Assembly: GCA_005880915.1 (NCBI GenBank)
Contig: VBIW01000045.1
Coordinates: forward strand, 1 to 64,000
Length of the DNA stretch: 64,000 nt
Source of the DNA: Chloroflexota bacterium
GTDB taxonomy: Bacteria > Chloroflexota > Dormibacteria > Dormibacterales > Dormibacteraceae
Direction: 5' to 3'
The notes below the pieces were generated by a model. It was not told the origin of the DNA, did no database searches, and saw only the letters and a list, made by a program, of their open reading frames with translations. Below are positions 42,929 to 50,466 of this stretch, in pieces. A program made the translations under genes and the position numbers. Position 1 is the stretch's first letter. Every line of letters begins with the position of its first letter.

Positions 42929-43969
42929 TTAGCCCAATCCAAATAGGCGGTGCGCCGCGCGCGTCACCAGCGACAGTCCTGATCCTTCGAGCAGCCACGC
43001 CACCTCCGCCGCACCTACGACGACGACCAGGACGGCGCTCAAGCCGATGCCTCCGCCGCGCATCACCGGCTGCAGCCAGTGCACGCCGCCGTCGACTGTG
43101 CGGTTGGGCGAAGTGATCGCCGACTCGAGGCGGTCGAGCAGCTCACCCGCGGTCGCGGGCCGGTGGTTGGGATCGCGGTCCATCGCCTGCTGGAGCACAG
43201 TCGCGAACGACGGAGGAATGTCGGGCGCGACCTCGCGGACGTTGGGCGGCGGCTCGTACAGGCGGCGGCTCAGCGTTTCGATCCAGCTCTTGGAGTTGAA
43301 AGGACGGCGACCTGTCGTGGCCTCGAAGATGACCGCGGCCAGAGAGTAGACGTCCGCCCGTCCGTCGACCTCGCGTCCGACCAGCCGCTCCGGCGCGACG
43401 TAATCGGGCGCGACTGCACCGCTCGCACCCGGCCCGGTGTTGAACGATGCGACCGTGCCCAGGCCAAAACCTGTGAGCAGCGTGCGGCCGTCGTCGGCGA
43501 GCAGGATGTTGGCCGGCTTGACGTCGCGGTGAATCGTCGCGCGCGAGTGCGCGTAATCGAGCGCGCTGGCGATTGGCTGCAGGAGCGCAACGATGCCGAG
43601 AGGTTCGTAGCGCTGACCATCGCCCATCAGCTTGTCGAGCGTGTTGCCCTCGACGAGCTCGGTCACGAGGTAGGGCGACTCGCCCTCATAAGCGAGCTCG
43701 TAGAGGCGCGGGATCGCTTCATGCTCGAGCGCCGTGTACGACCGCAGCTCGAGGAGGAAGCGGCGGGAGAAGCTGACGTCACGCGCGACGCCACTGCCGA
43801 TGGTCCGCACCGCGACACGGCGGTGCAGGCGTGGATGCTCGGCCTCGTAGACCGAGCCGAGGCTGTCGGTGTCGAGCTCGCGCAGAAGCCGGTAGCCGCC
43901 GACGTCCTGGTGGCCGTTTGTCTCCGGTTTCGGCCGCGAGCCGTTCTCGGGCGGGGCCTCTTGTCCCAC
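42929..43969 (-). CDS. Predicted membrane-anchored pseudokinase (Ser/Thr kinase fold)
   Basis: A 346-residue protein with a kinase fold (about residues 25-295) and one C-terminal membrane helix (about 312-335). The HRDVKPAN catalytic-loop motif at 147-154 is kept and APE is present, but the glycine loop reads ELDTDSLGSV instead of GxGxxG, the VAIK lysine is Arg55 (VAVR), and DFG is GFG at 167-169, so the metal-binding Asp is missing. Catalysis is therefore improbable, and a scaffold or sensor role is predicted. No PASTA domain; only about ten residues follow the helix. It is separate from the active-looking kinase at 9926. Confidence 0.85.
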   Translation of the reverse strand: MGQEAPPENGSRPKPETNGHQDVGGYRLLRELDTDSLGSVYEAEHPRLHRRVAVRTIGSGVARDVSFSRRFLLELRSYTALEHEAIPRLYELAYEGESPYLVTELVEGNTLDKLMGDGQRYEPLGIVALLQPIASALDYAHSRATIHRDVKPANILLADDGRTLLTGFGLGTVASFNTGPGASGAVAPDYVAPERLVGREVDGRADVYSLAAVIFEATTGRRPFNSKSWIETLSRRLYEPPPNVREVAPDIPPSFATVLQQAMDRDPNHRPATAGELLDRLESAITSPNRTVDGGVHWLQPVMRGGGIGLSAVLVVVVGAAEVAWLLEGSGLSLVTRAAHRLFGLG

Positions 43970-44031
43970 GAAAACTGAACTTTAGGCCACCCGGCCCGAT
44001 CCGAGGACATTCATCGAACGGAAATTCGGCC

Positions 44032-44055
44032 GGGGGCCCGGTAGTCCGGGCCCCC
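44032..44055. terminator. GC-rich hairpin after the secreted-protein gene
   Basis: Stem GGGGGCCCGG / CCGGGCCCCC with a 4-base loop, just past the stop of the 44070-44612 gene on the minus strand. It lacks a T-tract, so it may be a weak or Rho-assisted terminator or an mRNA-stabilising hairpin. Confidence 0.6.
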
Positions 44056-44069
44056 AACCAGGTCTTACG

Positions 44070-44612
44070 TCAGGAGCAGCTGACGTTCTGGAACTGATGC
44101 GTGATGACGGGAGGGCTCGTCGGCGTCGGCGGCGTCGCCTGAATGTGATCGACCATGTGGAAGGTGATCGCCTGCCCGCTGCTGGTAGTCACCTGCGCGT
44201 TCACCGCGTCATGCAAGACAACATTCTTCAGGTTGAAGGATTCTCCGAACCAGTCGGCCACGTGGCCTTGTGCTGACGGTCGGCCCGAAAGCGTATCCGG
44301 AACCCAGGCGGTGGGGTTTCCCATGCTGTCGAAGGCAGTTGGGATCACCGGATGGATCTGAATGTCGCCCTCGTAGGTGCCAGTCACCCAGAACCCGTTT
44401 GCGTTGCCCGCGAAATGGAACACACCGTTGCCGCTGTCTTCATCGATCTCGTTCCAACCCGCCAGTGAAGAGCACGGTAAGGGTACGGCGAACGGCGGAT
44501 TCGCCGTGAAGTGCATCGTCTGTGTGGTAGTAGGCCCGCCGGCCGACACCGGGACAGCGGCCGCGATTGCAGCGGCGAGCACGGCAAAGAGAACGAATAG
44601 GCGTCTGACCAT
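44070..44612 (-). CDS. Secreted hypothetical protein
   Basis: A 180-residue protein with a clear signal peptide (LFVLFAVLAAAIAAAVPVSA then GG). The mature part is beta-rich (FHFAGNANGFWVTGTYEGDI) and holds two Cys near the start and one at the very end (NVSCS), perhaps a disulfide-stabilised fold. No family recognised. It is followed by a GC hairpin. A similar layout is seen in small secreted actinobacterial-type proteins of unknown function. Confidence 0.7.
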   Translation of the reverse strand: MVRRLFVLFAVLAAAIAAAVPVSAGGPTTTQTMHFTANPPFAVPLPCSSLAGWNEIDEDSGNGVFHFAGNANGFWVTGTYEGDIQIHPVIPTAFDSMGNPTAWVPDTLSGRPSAQGHVADWFGESFNLKNVVLHDAVNAQVTTSSGQAITFHMVDHIQATPPTPTSPPVITHQFQNVSCS

Positions 44613-44702
44613 CGATTTGACCTCCGAAATTAAGCCGGACTAACGAAGCCGGCTGAATATGGGTCCCACATCTCCCCCTGTCAATGCACGATGTTCTTTA
44701 CG

Positions 44703-44788
44703 TGGTGTCGGCGAGAGGATTTGAACCTCCACGCCCTTTCGGGCACCAGCTCCTAAGGCTGGCGCGTCTGCCATTCCGCCACGCCGAC
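44703..44788 (-). tRNA. tRNA-Leu (anticodon TAG)
   Basis: Minus strand. Acceptor GTCGGCG pairs with CGCCGAC, then A and an encoded CCA. Anticodon arm CCAGC/GCTGG with loop CTTAGGA, anticodon TAG. Long variable arm TGCCCGAAAGGGCG supports class II. Confidence 0.96.
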
Positions 44789-44813
44789 TGACGCAACGAT
44801 AAGCAACCGCCCG

Positions 44814-46751
44814 TTAGAAGTTCTCGATCTCCACCGGCTCGATCCCATCCGCCACTTCGAAGCCGAAGATCCTCGACAGGAAGTACAGCTCGCCCTCGAA
44901 GGCGCGGCGGATGTTCCTGGCCTGCCGAAACCCGTGCTGCTCACCCTCGAAGGCGACATAGGCGTAGGGCAGCCCTTTGGTCTTACACACCTCGACAAAG
45001 GTCTCGGCCTGGCTCGGCGGGACGATCTTGTCCTCGAGTCCCTGGAACAGGATCACCGGACATTTCAGGTTGTGGGCGAAATAGATCGCGGAGCGGTCCC
45101 GATACAGGTCCGCGCGCTCCGGATACGGACCGATCAACCTGTCGCAATAGTGAGCCTCGAACTTGTGCGTCTCCTTGATGAACAGCTCGAGGTCGCCGAT
45201 CCCGTAATGGCTCGCGCCCGCGTCATAGAAATCGCGCTTGGTGAGCGAAAGCAGGACCGTATAGCCGCCTGCCGATCCGCCAGTGATCGATACGCGGTCG
45301 GGGTCCACCAGGCCCTGCTCGACGAGGTGACGCGCGGCGTTGATGCAGTCGTCGACGTCGACCACGCCCCACTGTCCGTTCAGCCGCGTGCGGTACGCGC
45401 GCCCGTAACCGGCCGACCCGCCGTAGTTCACGTCGACCAGCGCGAAACCGCGGCTGGTCCAGTACTGATACTCGAACGGATAGGTCGGACCCGCCGAGCC
45501 GGTCGGACCGCCGTGGCAGTGCACGACCAGCGGCGGCTTCTCACCCTGCGACGCCTCGTAATCGTGGTTGCGCGGCGGGTAGTAGAAAGCGTGCGCGGTC
45601 AAACCGTTCTCGGTCGGAAACTCGATCGGCTTCGGGATGCTGAAGTAGCCCGATTCGATATGCGCCGGGTTGGCCACCCTCACGACCTGTTCGGCCAGCG
45701 TGTCGAGGTCGAGCACGAGCACGCGCTCGGCCAGCGTGGGCGACGTGGCATACATCGCGGCCTTGTTCCCGGACAGCTGGAGGTTGAACAGGGTGCTGTA
45801 GAAGAGCTCGATGCGCTGCAGGTGTCCTGTGTCGAGGTCGATGCGGCCGAGCCTGCTTCCACCTGGCTCCGAGTACAGGCACACGATCTCGTCGGGGCCG
45901 TTGAAGTCATACCAGCGCTGGCCGAACTGCCACTGCGGCGCGCCGAATTCCGCGGCGCGGTGGCACACAGGCTCGTCGCCTTCGCCCCGCGCGCGGTAGA
46001 TGTTCCACCAGTCGCTGCGGTCCGAGATGAAGTAGAGCTCGCCTGACGGCGACCACTCCGGCTCGAGCACCGACTCGTTCAGGCCGCCGGCGACCTTGCG
46101 CGACGACGTGAGGTTGCCGTCGCGGTCGAGCTCTCCGATCCAGAGCTCGCTGCCATCCCACGGCATGTTGGGGTGGTTCCACGTCTGCCACGCGATGCGG
46201 CTTCCGTCGGGGCTCAGCTTCGGGGAGGCGTAGAAGTCGTTGCCGGACGCGATGGTGATCGGTTCGCGCCGGCCATCGGCGTCGATGGCGACGATGGTGT
46301 TGACCGGCTCACGAGCGCCGGTCGTGTGGTCCTCGCGGACCGCGATCACGCGACCACGCGGTGTGTCGATGAGCATGTCGGCGTGGCGGATGTCGGCGTC
46401 GGGCGTGATGGCGCGCGGCGCGCCGCCGGCGTCCTGGCGGTAGAGGCGCTGGTCCTTGTAGTTGGTGAAGAAGACCGTCCCGTCTTTGACCGCGAAGTGG
46501 CCGCCGCCGTACTCATGGACGCGGCTGCGGGCGTTGAATCCCTGCGGCGTCACGTCGCTCGTCGTGCCGTCCGCGCTGCGCTTGCACACGACGATCCGCC
46601 CCGCCTCGAATGGCCGCAGCTCCGACCAGTACAGGTTCTCGCCGTCCCAGCGCAGCATCTGGTTGCGCATCTGCACCGTGCCGTTGAGAAGGAGGTCGGC
46701 CGAGATGGGCGAAGCCCAGGAGCCGTAAGGTGCGGTCTTCTTGCCGCTCAC
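44814..46751 (-). CDS. S9 prolyl-oligopeptidase family peptidase
   Basis: A 645-residue protein. The N-terminal 400 residues look like a beta-propeller with repeated DG/D.S motifs (SPDGSRIAWQTW, PEWSPSGELYFISDR). The C-terminal alpha/beta hydrolase domain has the nucleophile elbow GGSAGGY (Ser in ITGGSAGGYTVL), the Asp in FQGLEDKIVPPSQ, and the His in FEGEQHGFR. No signal peptide, so it is cytoplasmic. Such enzymes trim short peptides or acylated residues. Confidence 0.92.
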   Translation of the reverse strand: MSGKKTAPYGSWASPISADLLLNGTVQMRNQMLRWDGENLYWSELRPFEAGRIVVCKRSADGTTSDVTPQGFNARSRVHEYGGGHFAVKDGTVFFTNYKDQRLYRQDAGGAPRAITPDADIRHADMLIDTPRGRVIAVREDHTTGAREPVNTIVAIDADGRREPITIASGNDFYASPKLSPDGSRIAWQTWNHPNMPWDGSELWIGELDRDGNLTSSRKVAGGLNESVLEPEWSPSGELYFISDRSDWWNIYRARGEGDEPVCHRAAEFGAPQWQFGQRWYDFNGPDEIVCLYSEPGGSRLGRIDLDTGHLQRIELFYSTLFNLQLSGNKAAMYATSPTLAERVLVLDLDTLAEQVVRVANPAHIESGYFSIPKPIEFPTENGLTAHAFYYPPRNHDYEASQGEKPPLVVHCHGGPTGSAGPTYPFEYQYWTSRGFALVDVNYGGSAGYGRAYRTRLNGQWGVVDVDDCINAARHLVEQGLVDPDRVSITGGSAGGYTVLLSLTKRDFYDAGASHYGIGDLELFIKETHKFEAHYCDRLIGPYPERADLYRDRSAIYFAHNLKCPVILFQGLEDKIVPPSQAETFVEVCKTKGLPYAYVAFEGEQHGFRQARNIRRAFEGELYFLSRIFGFEVADGIEPVEIENF

Positions 46752-46836
46752 TGAATCAATCGACGCGCTCGCCCGCTACTATCACTGCGGCCACAAACCC
46801 AGTGTATTCCGGGCTGGAAAGGTCACCAAATAAGGG

Positions 46837-47421
46837 ATGAGGAACGCGCTGCTCGTTGTCGATGTCCAGTCGGACTTCGTGGAAGGCGGCAGCCTGGGGG
46901 TCACGGGGGGGCTGGCTGTCGCGGCCATGATCGCCCGCCACATCCGGCATTTCAGGTACGAGTACCAGTTCGTCGTGGCGTCCCGGGATTACCACGAGGA
47001 AGCGCCCGACCATATCTCGGCCACGCCCGACTTCGTCAACACGTGGCCGCCCCACTGCATGGTCGGCACGCCCGGGGCCATGTTCGTGCCCGCGATCCAG
47101 AATCTGGTCCGCGAGAAGATGATCCAGGAGGTCGTGACCAAAGGCCGCCACGCCGCCGCCTATTCGGCGTTCGAGGGGCTCGACCCGCGCGGCCACTACC
47201 TGCTCGACGTGCTGAAAGAGAACCGGGTCGACCACATCGACGTGTGCGGCATCGCGACCGACTACTGCGTCCGCGCAAGCGCGCTGGACGCGCGGAAAAA
47301 CCAGTACCAGGTCCGCGTCCTGGTCAACCTGTGCGCAGCGGTGAAAGAAGAAACGGGCGCCCAGGCCCTGGAAGAGATGAAAGCCGCAGGCGTCCAGCTA
47401 CAGGCAGCCACAGCGCCTTAG
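46837..47421 (+). CDS. Nicotinamidase / isochorismatase-family hydrolase
   Basis: A 194-residue protein. The catalytic triad of nicotinamidases is seen as Asp9 (LLVVDVQSDF), Lys102 (VVTKGR) and Cys144 (TDYCVRAS). Metal ligands Asp51, His53 (SRDYHEE) and His73 (WPPHCM) are at PncA-like positions, which favours nicotinamide deamidation to nicotinate in NAD salvage over the other isochorismatase activities. It is divergent from the S9 peptidase and followed by the 86-bp repeats. Confidence 0.88.
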   Translation: MRNALLVVDVQSDFVEGGSLGVTGGLAVAAMIARHIRHFRYEYQFVVASRDYHEEAPDHISATPDFVNTWPPHCMVGTPGAMFVPAIQNLVREKMIQEVVTKGRHAAAYSAFEGLDPRGHYLLDVLKENRVDHIDVCGIATDYCVRASALDARKNQYQVRVLVNLCAAVKEETGAQALEEMKAAGVQLQAATAP

Positions 47422-47429
47422 TTCGCGGC

Positions 47430-47620
47430 TTCCTACCGCTTCTTCGCTTATTGAACGGCTCCTCCCCATTTATGGGGAGGTGGCGCGCAGCGCGGGAGGG
47501 GCTGTTCCGAACCCCTTCTTACCGCTTCTTCGCTTATTGAACGGCTCCTCCCCATTTATGGGGAGGTGGCGCGCAGCGCCGGAGGGGCTGTTCCGAACCC
47601 CTTCCTACCGCTTCTTCGCT
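47430..47620. repeat. Two 86-bp tandem units plus boundary, family A, with captured gene end
   Basis: The string TTCCTACCGCTTCTTCGCT (or TTCTTACCG...) occurs at 47430, 47516 and 47602, 86 bases apart. The third occurrence is the true 3' end of the dodecin gene (codons AKKR-stop). Each unit between also has CCTCCCCATTTATGGGGAGG and a GTGGCGCGCAGCGC element. The dodecin tail was thus duplicated with the palindrome. Confidence 0.9.
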
Positions 47621-47847
47621 CGAGCCCTTGGCGCTGCTTCCGGGACGTACTTGAACGACACGTTGAGCTTCACCCGGTAGCTCGTTACCTTGCCGTTCTC
47701 GATCGTCATGTCCTGTTCGACGACCTCGGCCACGCGAAGGTCGCGGAGCGACCTGGCCGCGGTCTCCACCGCGTTCTTGGCCGCCGCCTCCCATGACTGG
47801 CCGCTGGTCCCAATCAGCTCGGTGACTCGATAAACGCTGTCAGCCAT
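47605..47847 (-). CDS. Dodecin family flavin-binding protein
   Basis: An 80-residue protein from ATG 47847, with an AAAGGAGG ribosome site. The fold VYRVTELIGTSGQSWEAAAK..AVETAARSLRDLR, then VAEVVEQDMTIENG and YRVKLNVSFKY is the classical dodecin beta-alpha-beta-beta pattern; the Trp in QSWE stacks on the flavin in dodecamers. It stores or buffers flavins. The C-terminus is basic (RARAKKR), and its last codons have been copied into the 86-bp repeat array. Confidence 0.92.
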   Translation of the reverse strand: MADSVYRVTELIGTSGQSWEAAAKNAVETAARSLRDLRVAEVVEQDMTIENGKVTSYRVKLNVSFKYVPEAAPRARAKKR

Positions 47848-47865
47848 GACAACCTCCTTTGAACG

Positions 47866-47902
47866 CCCCTCTCCCTGAACCCTCTCCCCTGTGGGGAGAG
47901 GG
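47866..47902. repeat. Short palindromic repeat, family C
   Basis: CCCTCTCCC...GGGAGAGGG palindrome (CCCTCTCCCCTGTGGGGAGA then GGG) between the dodecin gene and the SRPBCC gene. It is related in style to the other repeats, but has the core CTCTCC/GGAGAG. Confidence 0.7.
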
Positions 47903-47906
47903 ACAA

Positions 47907-48383
47907 CTATTGTCGCGCAGCCAACAGGTGCGCGAGCTTTTCCAGCTCGCTCTCCCGCCCGAGGGTCGCCATCTTGGTCCAGTGCTCGTCGTGCATCGCG
48001 TCGAAGGTCAGGACCATGCGCACGCCGTCCTCGACCTCGGTGAGGTCGAGCACCGTCTCGACCTGGTAGGGCTCGACGCCCGGGACGAAATCCGCGAGGT
48101 CCTTGTAGACCAGGCGGTGTGGCGGATCGACCTGCTCGAAAGTGAGCCGCTGCACGGTGAGTAGCGGCATGCCGGCCTGGGTCATGTACTCGATCTGATC
48201 CGTTCCGTTCGCGGTCATCTCGTAGACCAGCTCGCCGCCCGGGCGGAGATCCAGGTCGCGCACCGCGACGCTGAATCCCTCCGGGCCCCACCACGACTCG
48301 ATCCCATCGCGCGTGGTGCAGAGCTCCCACACATCGTCGATGGACGCGTCGAAGGTGCGCTCGAGCTTGAGCTTAGGCCGCAC
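47907..48383 (-). CDS. SRPBCC / AHSA1-like protein
   Basis: A 158-residue START-like domain (Activator of Hsp90 ATPase homologue 1-like). Signature residues: ERTFDASIDDVWELCTTRDG, then WWGPEGFSV, and a final GRESELEKLAHLL. These proteins bind hydrophobic ligands. Its start overlaps the VOC gene by 11 bases in the ArsR operon, the well-known ArsR-SRPBCC arrangement. Confidence 0.88.
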   Translation of the reverse strand: MRPKLKLERTFDASIDDVWELCTTRDGIESWWGPEGFSVAVRDLDLRPGGELVYEMTANGTDQIEYMTQAGMPLLTVQRLTFEQVDPPHRLVYKDLADFVPGVEPYQVETVLDLTEVEDGVRMVLTFDAMHDEHWTKMATLGRESELEKLAHLLAARQ

Positions 48384-48828
48384 TCGCGTAGGCCTTCTTC
48401 AAAGCCGCAATGTCGAGCTTCTTCATCTTCAACATCGCCTGCAGCGCCGCCGCCGAGTTGCCCGACTTTCCGTCCGACAGCATCTGCATGAGCGCGTTGG
48501 GCACGATCTGCCACGAAACGCCGAATTGGTCCTTGAGCCAACCGCATTGGCCCTCTTCCCCGCCGCCCTCGATCAGCTTGCTCCAGTAGCGGTCAACCTC
48601 CTCCTGCGTCTCGCAGTTGACCATCATGGAGATGCCCTCGGCGAATTTGAAGGTCGGGCCGCCGTCGAACGCGAGGAATTCTCTGCCGTCGAGCTCGAAC
48701 GTGGCGCCGAGCACCTTGCCCTCATCAGTGCGCTGGATGCTCAGCACTTTCGAGTTGGGCAGGATGGAGACGTAGAGGTTGATCGCCTCCTCGCAGCGGT
48801 CGGCGTAGACGATGCATGGTCGGATCAT
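48373..48828 (-). CDS. VOC superfamily (PhnB-like / glyoxalase-fold) protein
   Basis: A 151-residue protein with the PhnB-like pattern: IRPCIVYADRCEEAINLYVS, then FELDGREFLAFDGGP, then DRYWSKL..GGGEEGQCGWLKD, FGVSWQIVP. The C-terminal AALQAMLKMKKLDIAALKKA is usual for this branch. Function is unassigned; members bind small metabolites or metal. It overlaps both neighbours by a few bases within the operon. Confidence 0.88.
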   Translation of the reverse strand: MIRPCIVYADRCEEAINLYVSILPNSKVLSIQRTDEGKVLGATFELDGREFLAFDGGPTFKFAEGISMMVNCETQEEVDRYWSKLIEGGGEEGQCGWLKDQFGVSWQIVPNALMQMLSDGKSGNSAAALQAMLKMKKLDIAALKKAYASAA

Positions 48829-49160
48829 GGTCGCTTCTCCTTTCTATCTTTGCTCTTCCGCCGTCTTTCGAGCTCGGCGGCAAACCTGTCGAGACGCCCT
48901 TCCCAGATGGTTCGGTACGCGGTGACGAACTGCGACAGCTCCTGGAACGGCTCCGGGCGCAGCGCGTACAGACGCCGCCGGCCTTCCGGCCGGACGACTA
49001 CGAAGTTGGCTTCCTCGAGGATCGCCAGCTGCCGCGAGACGCCGGGCTGGCCGATGTCGACGACCTCGACCAGCTCGTTGACCGAGCGCTCGCCGCCGCG
49101 CAACGCGTCGACGATGCGGCGCCTGGTCGGGTCGGCCAGGACCTGGAACACATCGGGCAC
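48825..49160 (-). CDS. ArsR-family transcriptional regulator
   Basis: A 111-residue winged-helix repressor from GTG 49160. FQVLADPTRRRIVDALRGGE, a recognition helix region GQPGVSRQLAILEEANFV and the wing VVVRPEGRRRLYAL are typical. There are no Cys metal ligands in the helix-3 position, so it belongs to the non-metal ArsR branch linked with SRPBCC genes. It is the first gene of a three-gene operon. Its promoter has a consensus -35/-10 and apparently starts transcription at or next to the GTG, so it may be leaderless. Confidence 0.9.
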   Translation of the reverse strand: MPDVFQVLADPTRRRIVDALRGGERSVNELVEVVDIGQPGVSRQLAILEEANFVVVRPEGRRRLYALRPEPFQELSQFVTAYRTIWEGRLDRFAAELERRRKSKDRKEKRP

Positions 49161-49162
49161 GC

Positions 49163-49196
49163 CGACATATTACTGCAGCGACATATATCGTGTCAA
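49163..49196 (-). promoter_or_regulatory. Sigma-70-type promoter of arsR-VOC-SRPBCC operon with direct-repeat operator
   Basis: On the minus strand, -35 TTGACA (49196-49191), 18-base spacer, -10 TAATAT (49172-49167). The -10 ends only six bases from the GTG at 49160. A CGACATAT direct repeat (49163-49170 and 49179-49186 on the plus strand) overlaps both elements and is a likely site for the ArsR protein. Confidence 0.8.
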
Positions 49197-49206
49197 CAAT
49201 ATTTCG

Positions 49207-50067
49207 TCAGGAGCGGATCGGAGCGAGCTGCCTCAGGTCCGGCAGCAACTCGGCGACCTTCTCGCCCAGCTTCTCCGGCTCCTCGCCGCGCAGGTAGATG
49301 ACCTGCTCGGTTACGCCCAGCTCGAGGAACTTGCCGGACAGCTGGAGCAGCTCATCGCGCGAGGCCCCATCCCATCCGAACTGGATGGAGTGGCGGATGT
49401 CTTTCGGGTCACGGCCGACGGCGCCGCATGCCTCATCGAGCATCGCCGTCAGCTCCCCGACCTTTTCCGGATCTCCGCCGGCGATGTTCCACACGTCGGC
49501 ATGACGGGCGACGAGCCGGAGCACAGTCGGGCCGGAGCCGCCGATCCAGAGCGGCGGATGCGGCCTCTGCAGCGGCTTGGGGTTGGCGATCGCGTCCTTG
49601 AAGTGGTAGTAGCGGCCCTCGAAGGTCGTGCGCTCCGCGGTGAACAGCGACTTCATGATCTGCAGCGACTCGCTGAGGCGGCCGACGCGGTGGTCCAGGC
49701 CCTCGATGCCGTACATCTCATGCTCGATCTCCGCCCAGGCCGCACCGATGCCGAATTCCAGGCGGCCGCCAGAGAGATGGTCCACCGTGACGGCGAGCTT
49801 GGCCAGGAGCGCCGGGTTGCGATAGGTGTTGCCGGTGACCAGGCAGCCGATGCGGACACGCCTGGTGGCCTGGGCCATCGCGGCCTGGAGCGCCCAGCCC
49901 TCGTAGATGGGCCGGTCGGGGCCGCCGGGCCCGATCGACGCGAGGTGGTCGAAGTCCCACAGGTGGTCGAAGCCCGCCTCGTCGGCGATCCGCCACACGG
50001 CGCGCAGCGCCTCGATCGAGATGTCCTGGCCCGAAGCCTTCAGCCCGAAACGGAGGGGATGCGCCAC
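49207..50067 (-). CDS. LLM-class F420-dependent oxidoreductase
   Basis: A 286-residue TIM-barrel flavin/F420 enzyme from GTG 50067; the open frame upstream belongs to the next gene's antisense. Markers: LRFGLKASGQD, WDFDHLASI, VRIGCLVTGNTYRNPALLAK, GRLEFGIGAAWAEIEHEMYG, HPPLWIGGSG. TIGR-like members use coenzyme F420. It is preceded by a PPOX-type protein with a one-base overlap, so both may act with F420. Confidence 0.88.
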   Translation of the reverse strand: MAHPLRFGLKASGQDISIEALRAVWRIADEAGFDHLWDFDHLASIGPGGPDRPIYEGWALQAAMAQATRRVRIGCLVTGNTYRNPALLAKLAVTVDHLSGGRLEFGIGAAWAEIEHEMYGIEGLDHRVGRLSESLQIMKSLFTAERTTFEGRYYHFKDAIANPKPLQRPHPPLWIGGSGPTVLRLVARHADVWNIAGGDPEKVGELTAMLDEACGAVGRDPKDIRHSIQFGWDGASRDELLQLSGKFLELGVTEQVIYLRGEEPEKLGEKVAELLPDLRQLAPIRS

Positions 50068-50456
50068 TAGTGAAACCTCAGCTTGCGGACTCGGATGGCG
50101 AAGGGATAGCGCCTGGAGAACTCCTCCGGTGTCCACCCGAAGCCCTTGAGGTCGGCTCGGTACTTGCGCACGTAGGCGGGAACCTTGTAGGCAGGTGCCT
50201 GCGACTTCGAGAGCGTCGCTTCGCCTGCGACGCGGACGACGACGTCGCCGTTCTCGTCCGTGTTCGTGTGAAGCTCGACATGGGGGTTGGACCGGATGTG
50301 CCGCACCTTGATCCCAGGCTGCGCATATATAAGGAATGACCTGCCGTCCCACAGGAACCAGACCGGGACGGCCTGGGGCCGGCGATCCCGGCCCGCGGTG
50401 ACGAGCCAGATCACCGCCGCCCGCTTCAGCCTCGAATCGACTTGTCGGCTCGGCAC
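50067..50456 (-). CDS. PPOX-class F420-dependent protein
   Basis: A 129-residue split-barrel protein: AVIWLVTAGRDRRPQAVPVW, FLWDGRSFLIYAQPGIKVRH, IRSNPHVELHTNTDENGDVV, with a C-terminal FAIRVRKLRFH. The pattern fits the Rv3369-type branch of pyridoxamine-phosphate-oxidase-like proteins that bind F420 or FMN. It is the upstream partner of the LLM gene. Confidence 0.87.
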   Translation of the reverse strand: MPSRQVDSRLKRAAVIWLVTAGRDRRPQAVPVWFLWDGRSFLIYAQPGIKVRHIRSNPHVELHTNTDENGDVVVRVAGEATLSKSQAPAYKVPAYVRKYRADLKGFGWTPEEFSRRYPFAIRVRKLRFH

Positions 50457-50466
50457 GACTTCTAGG

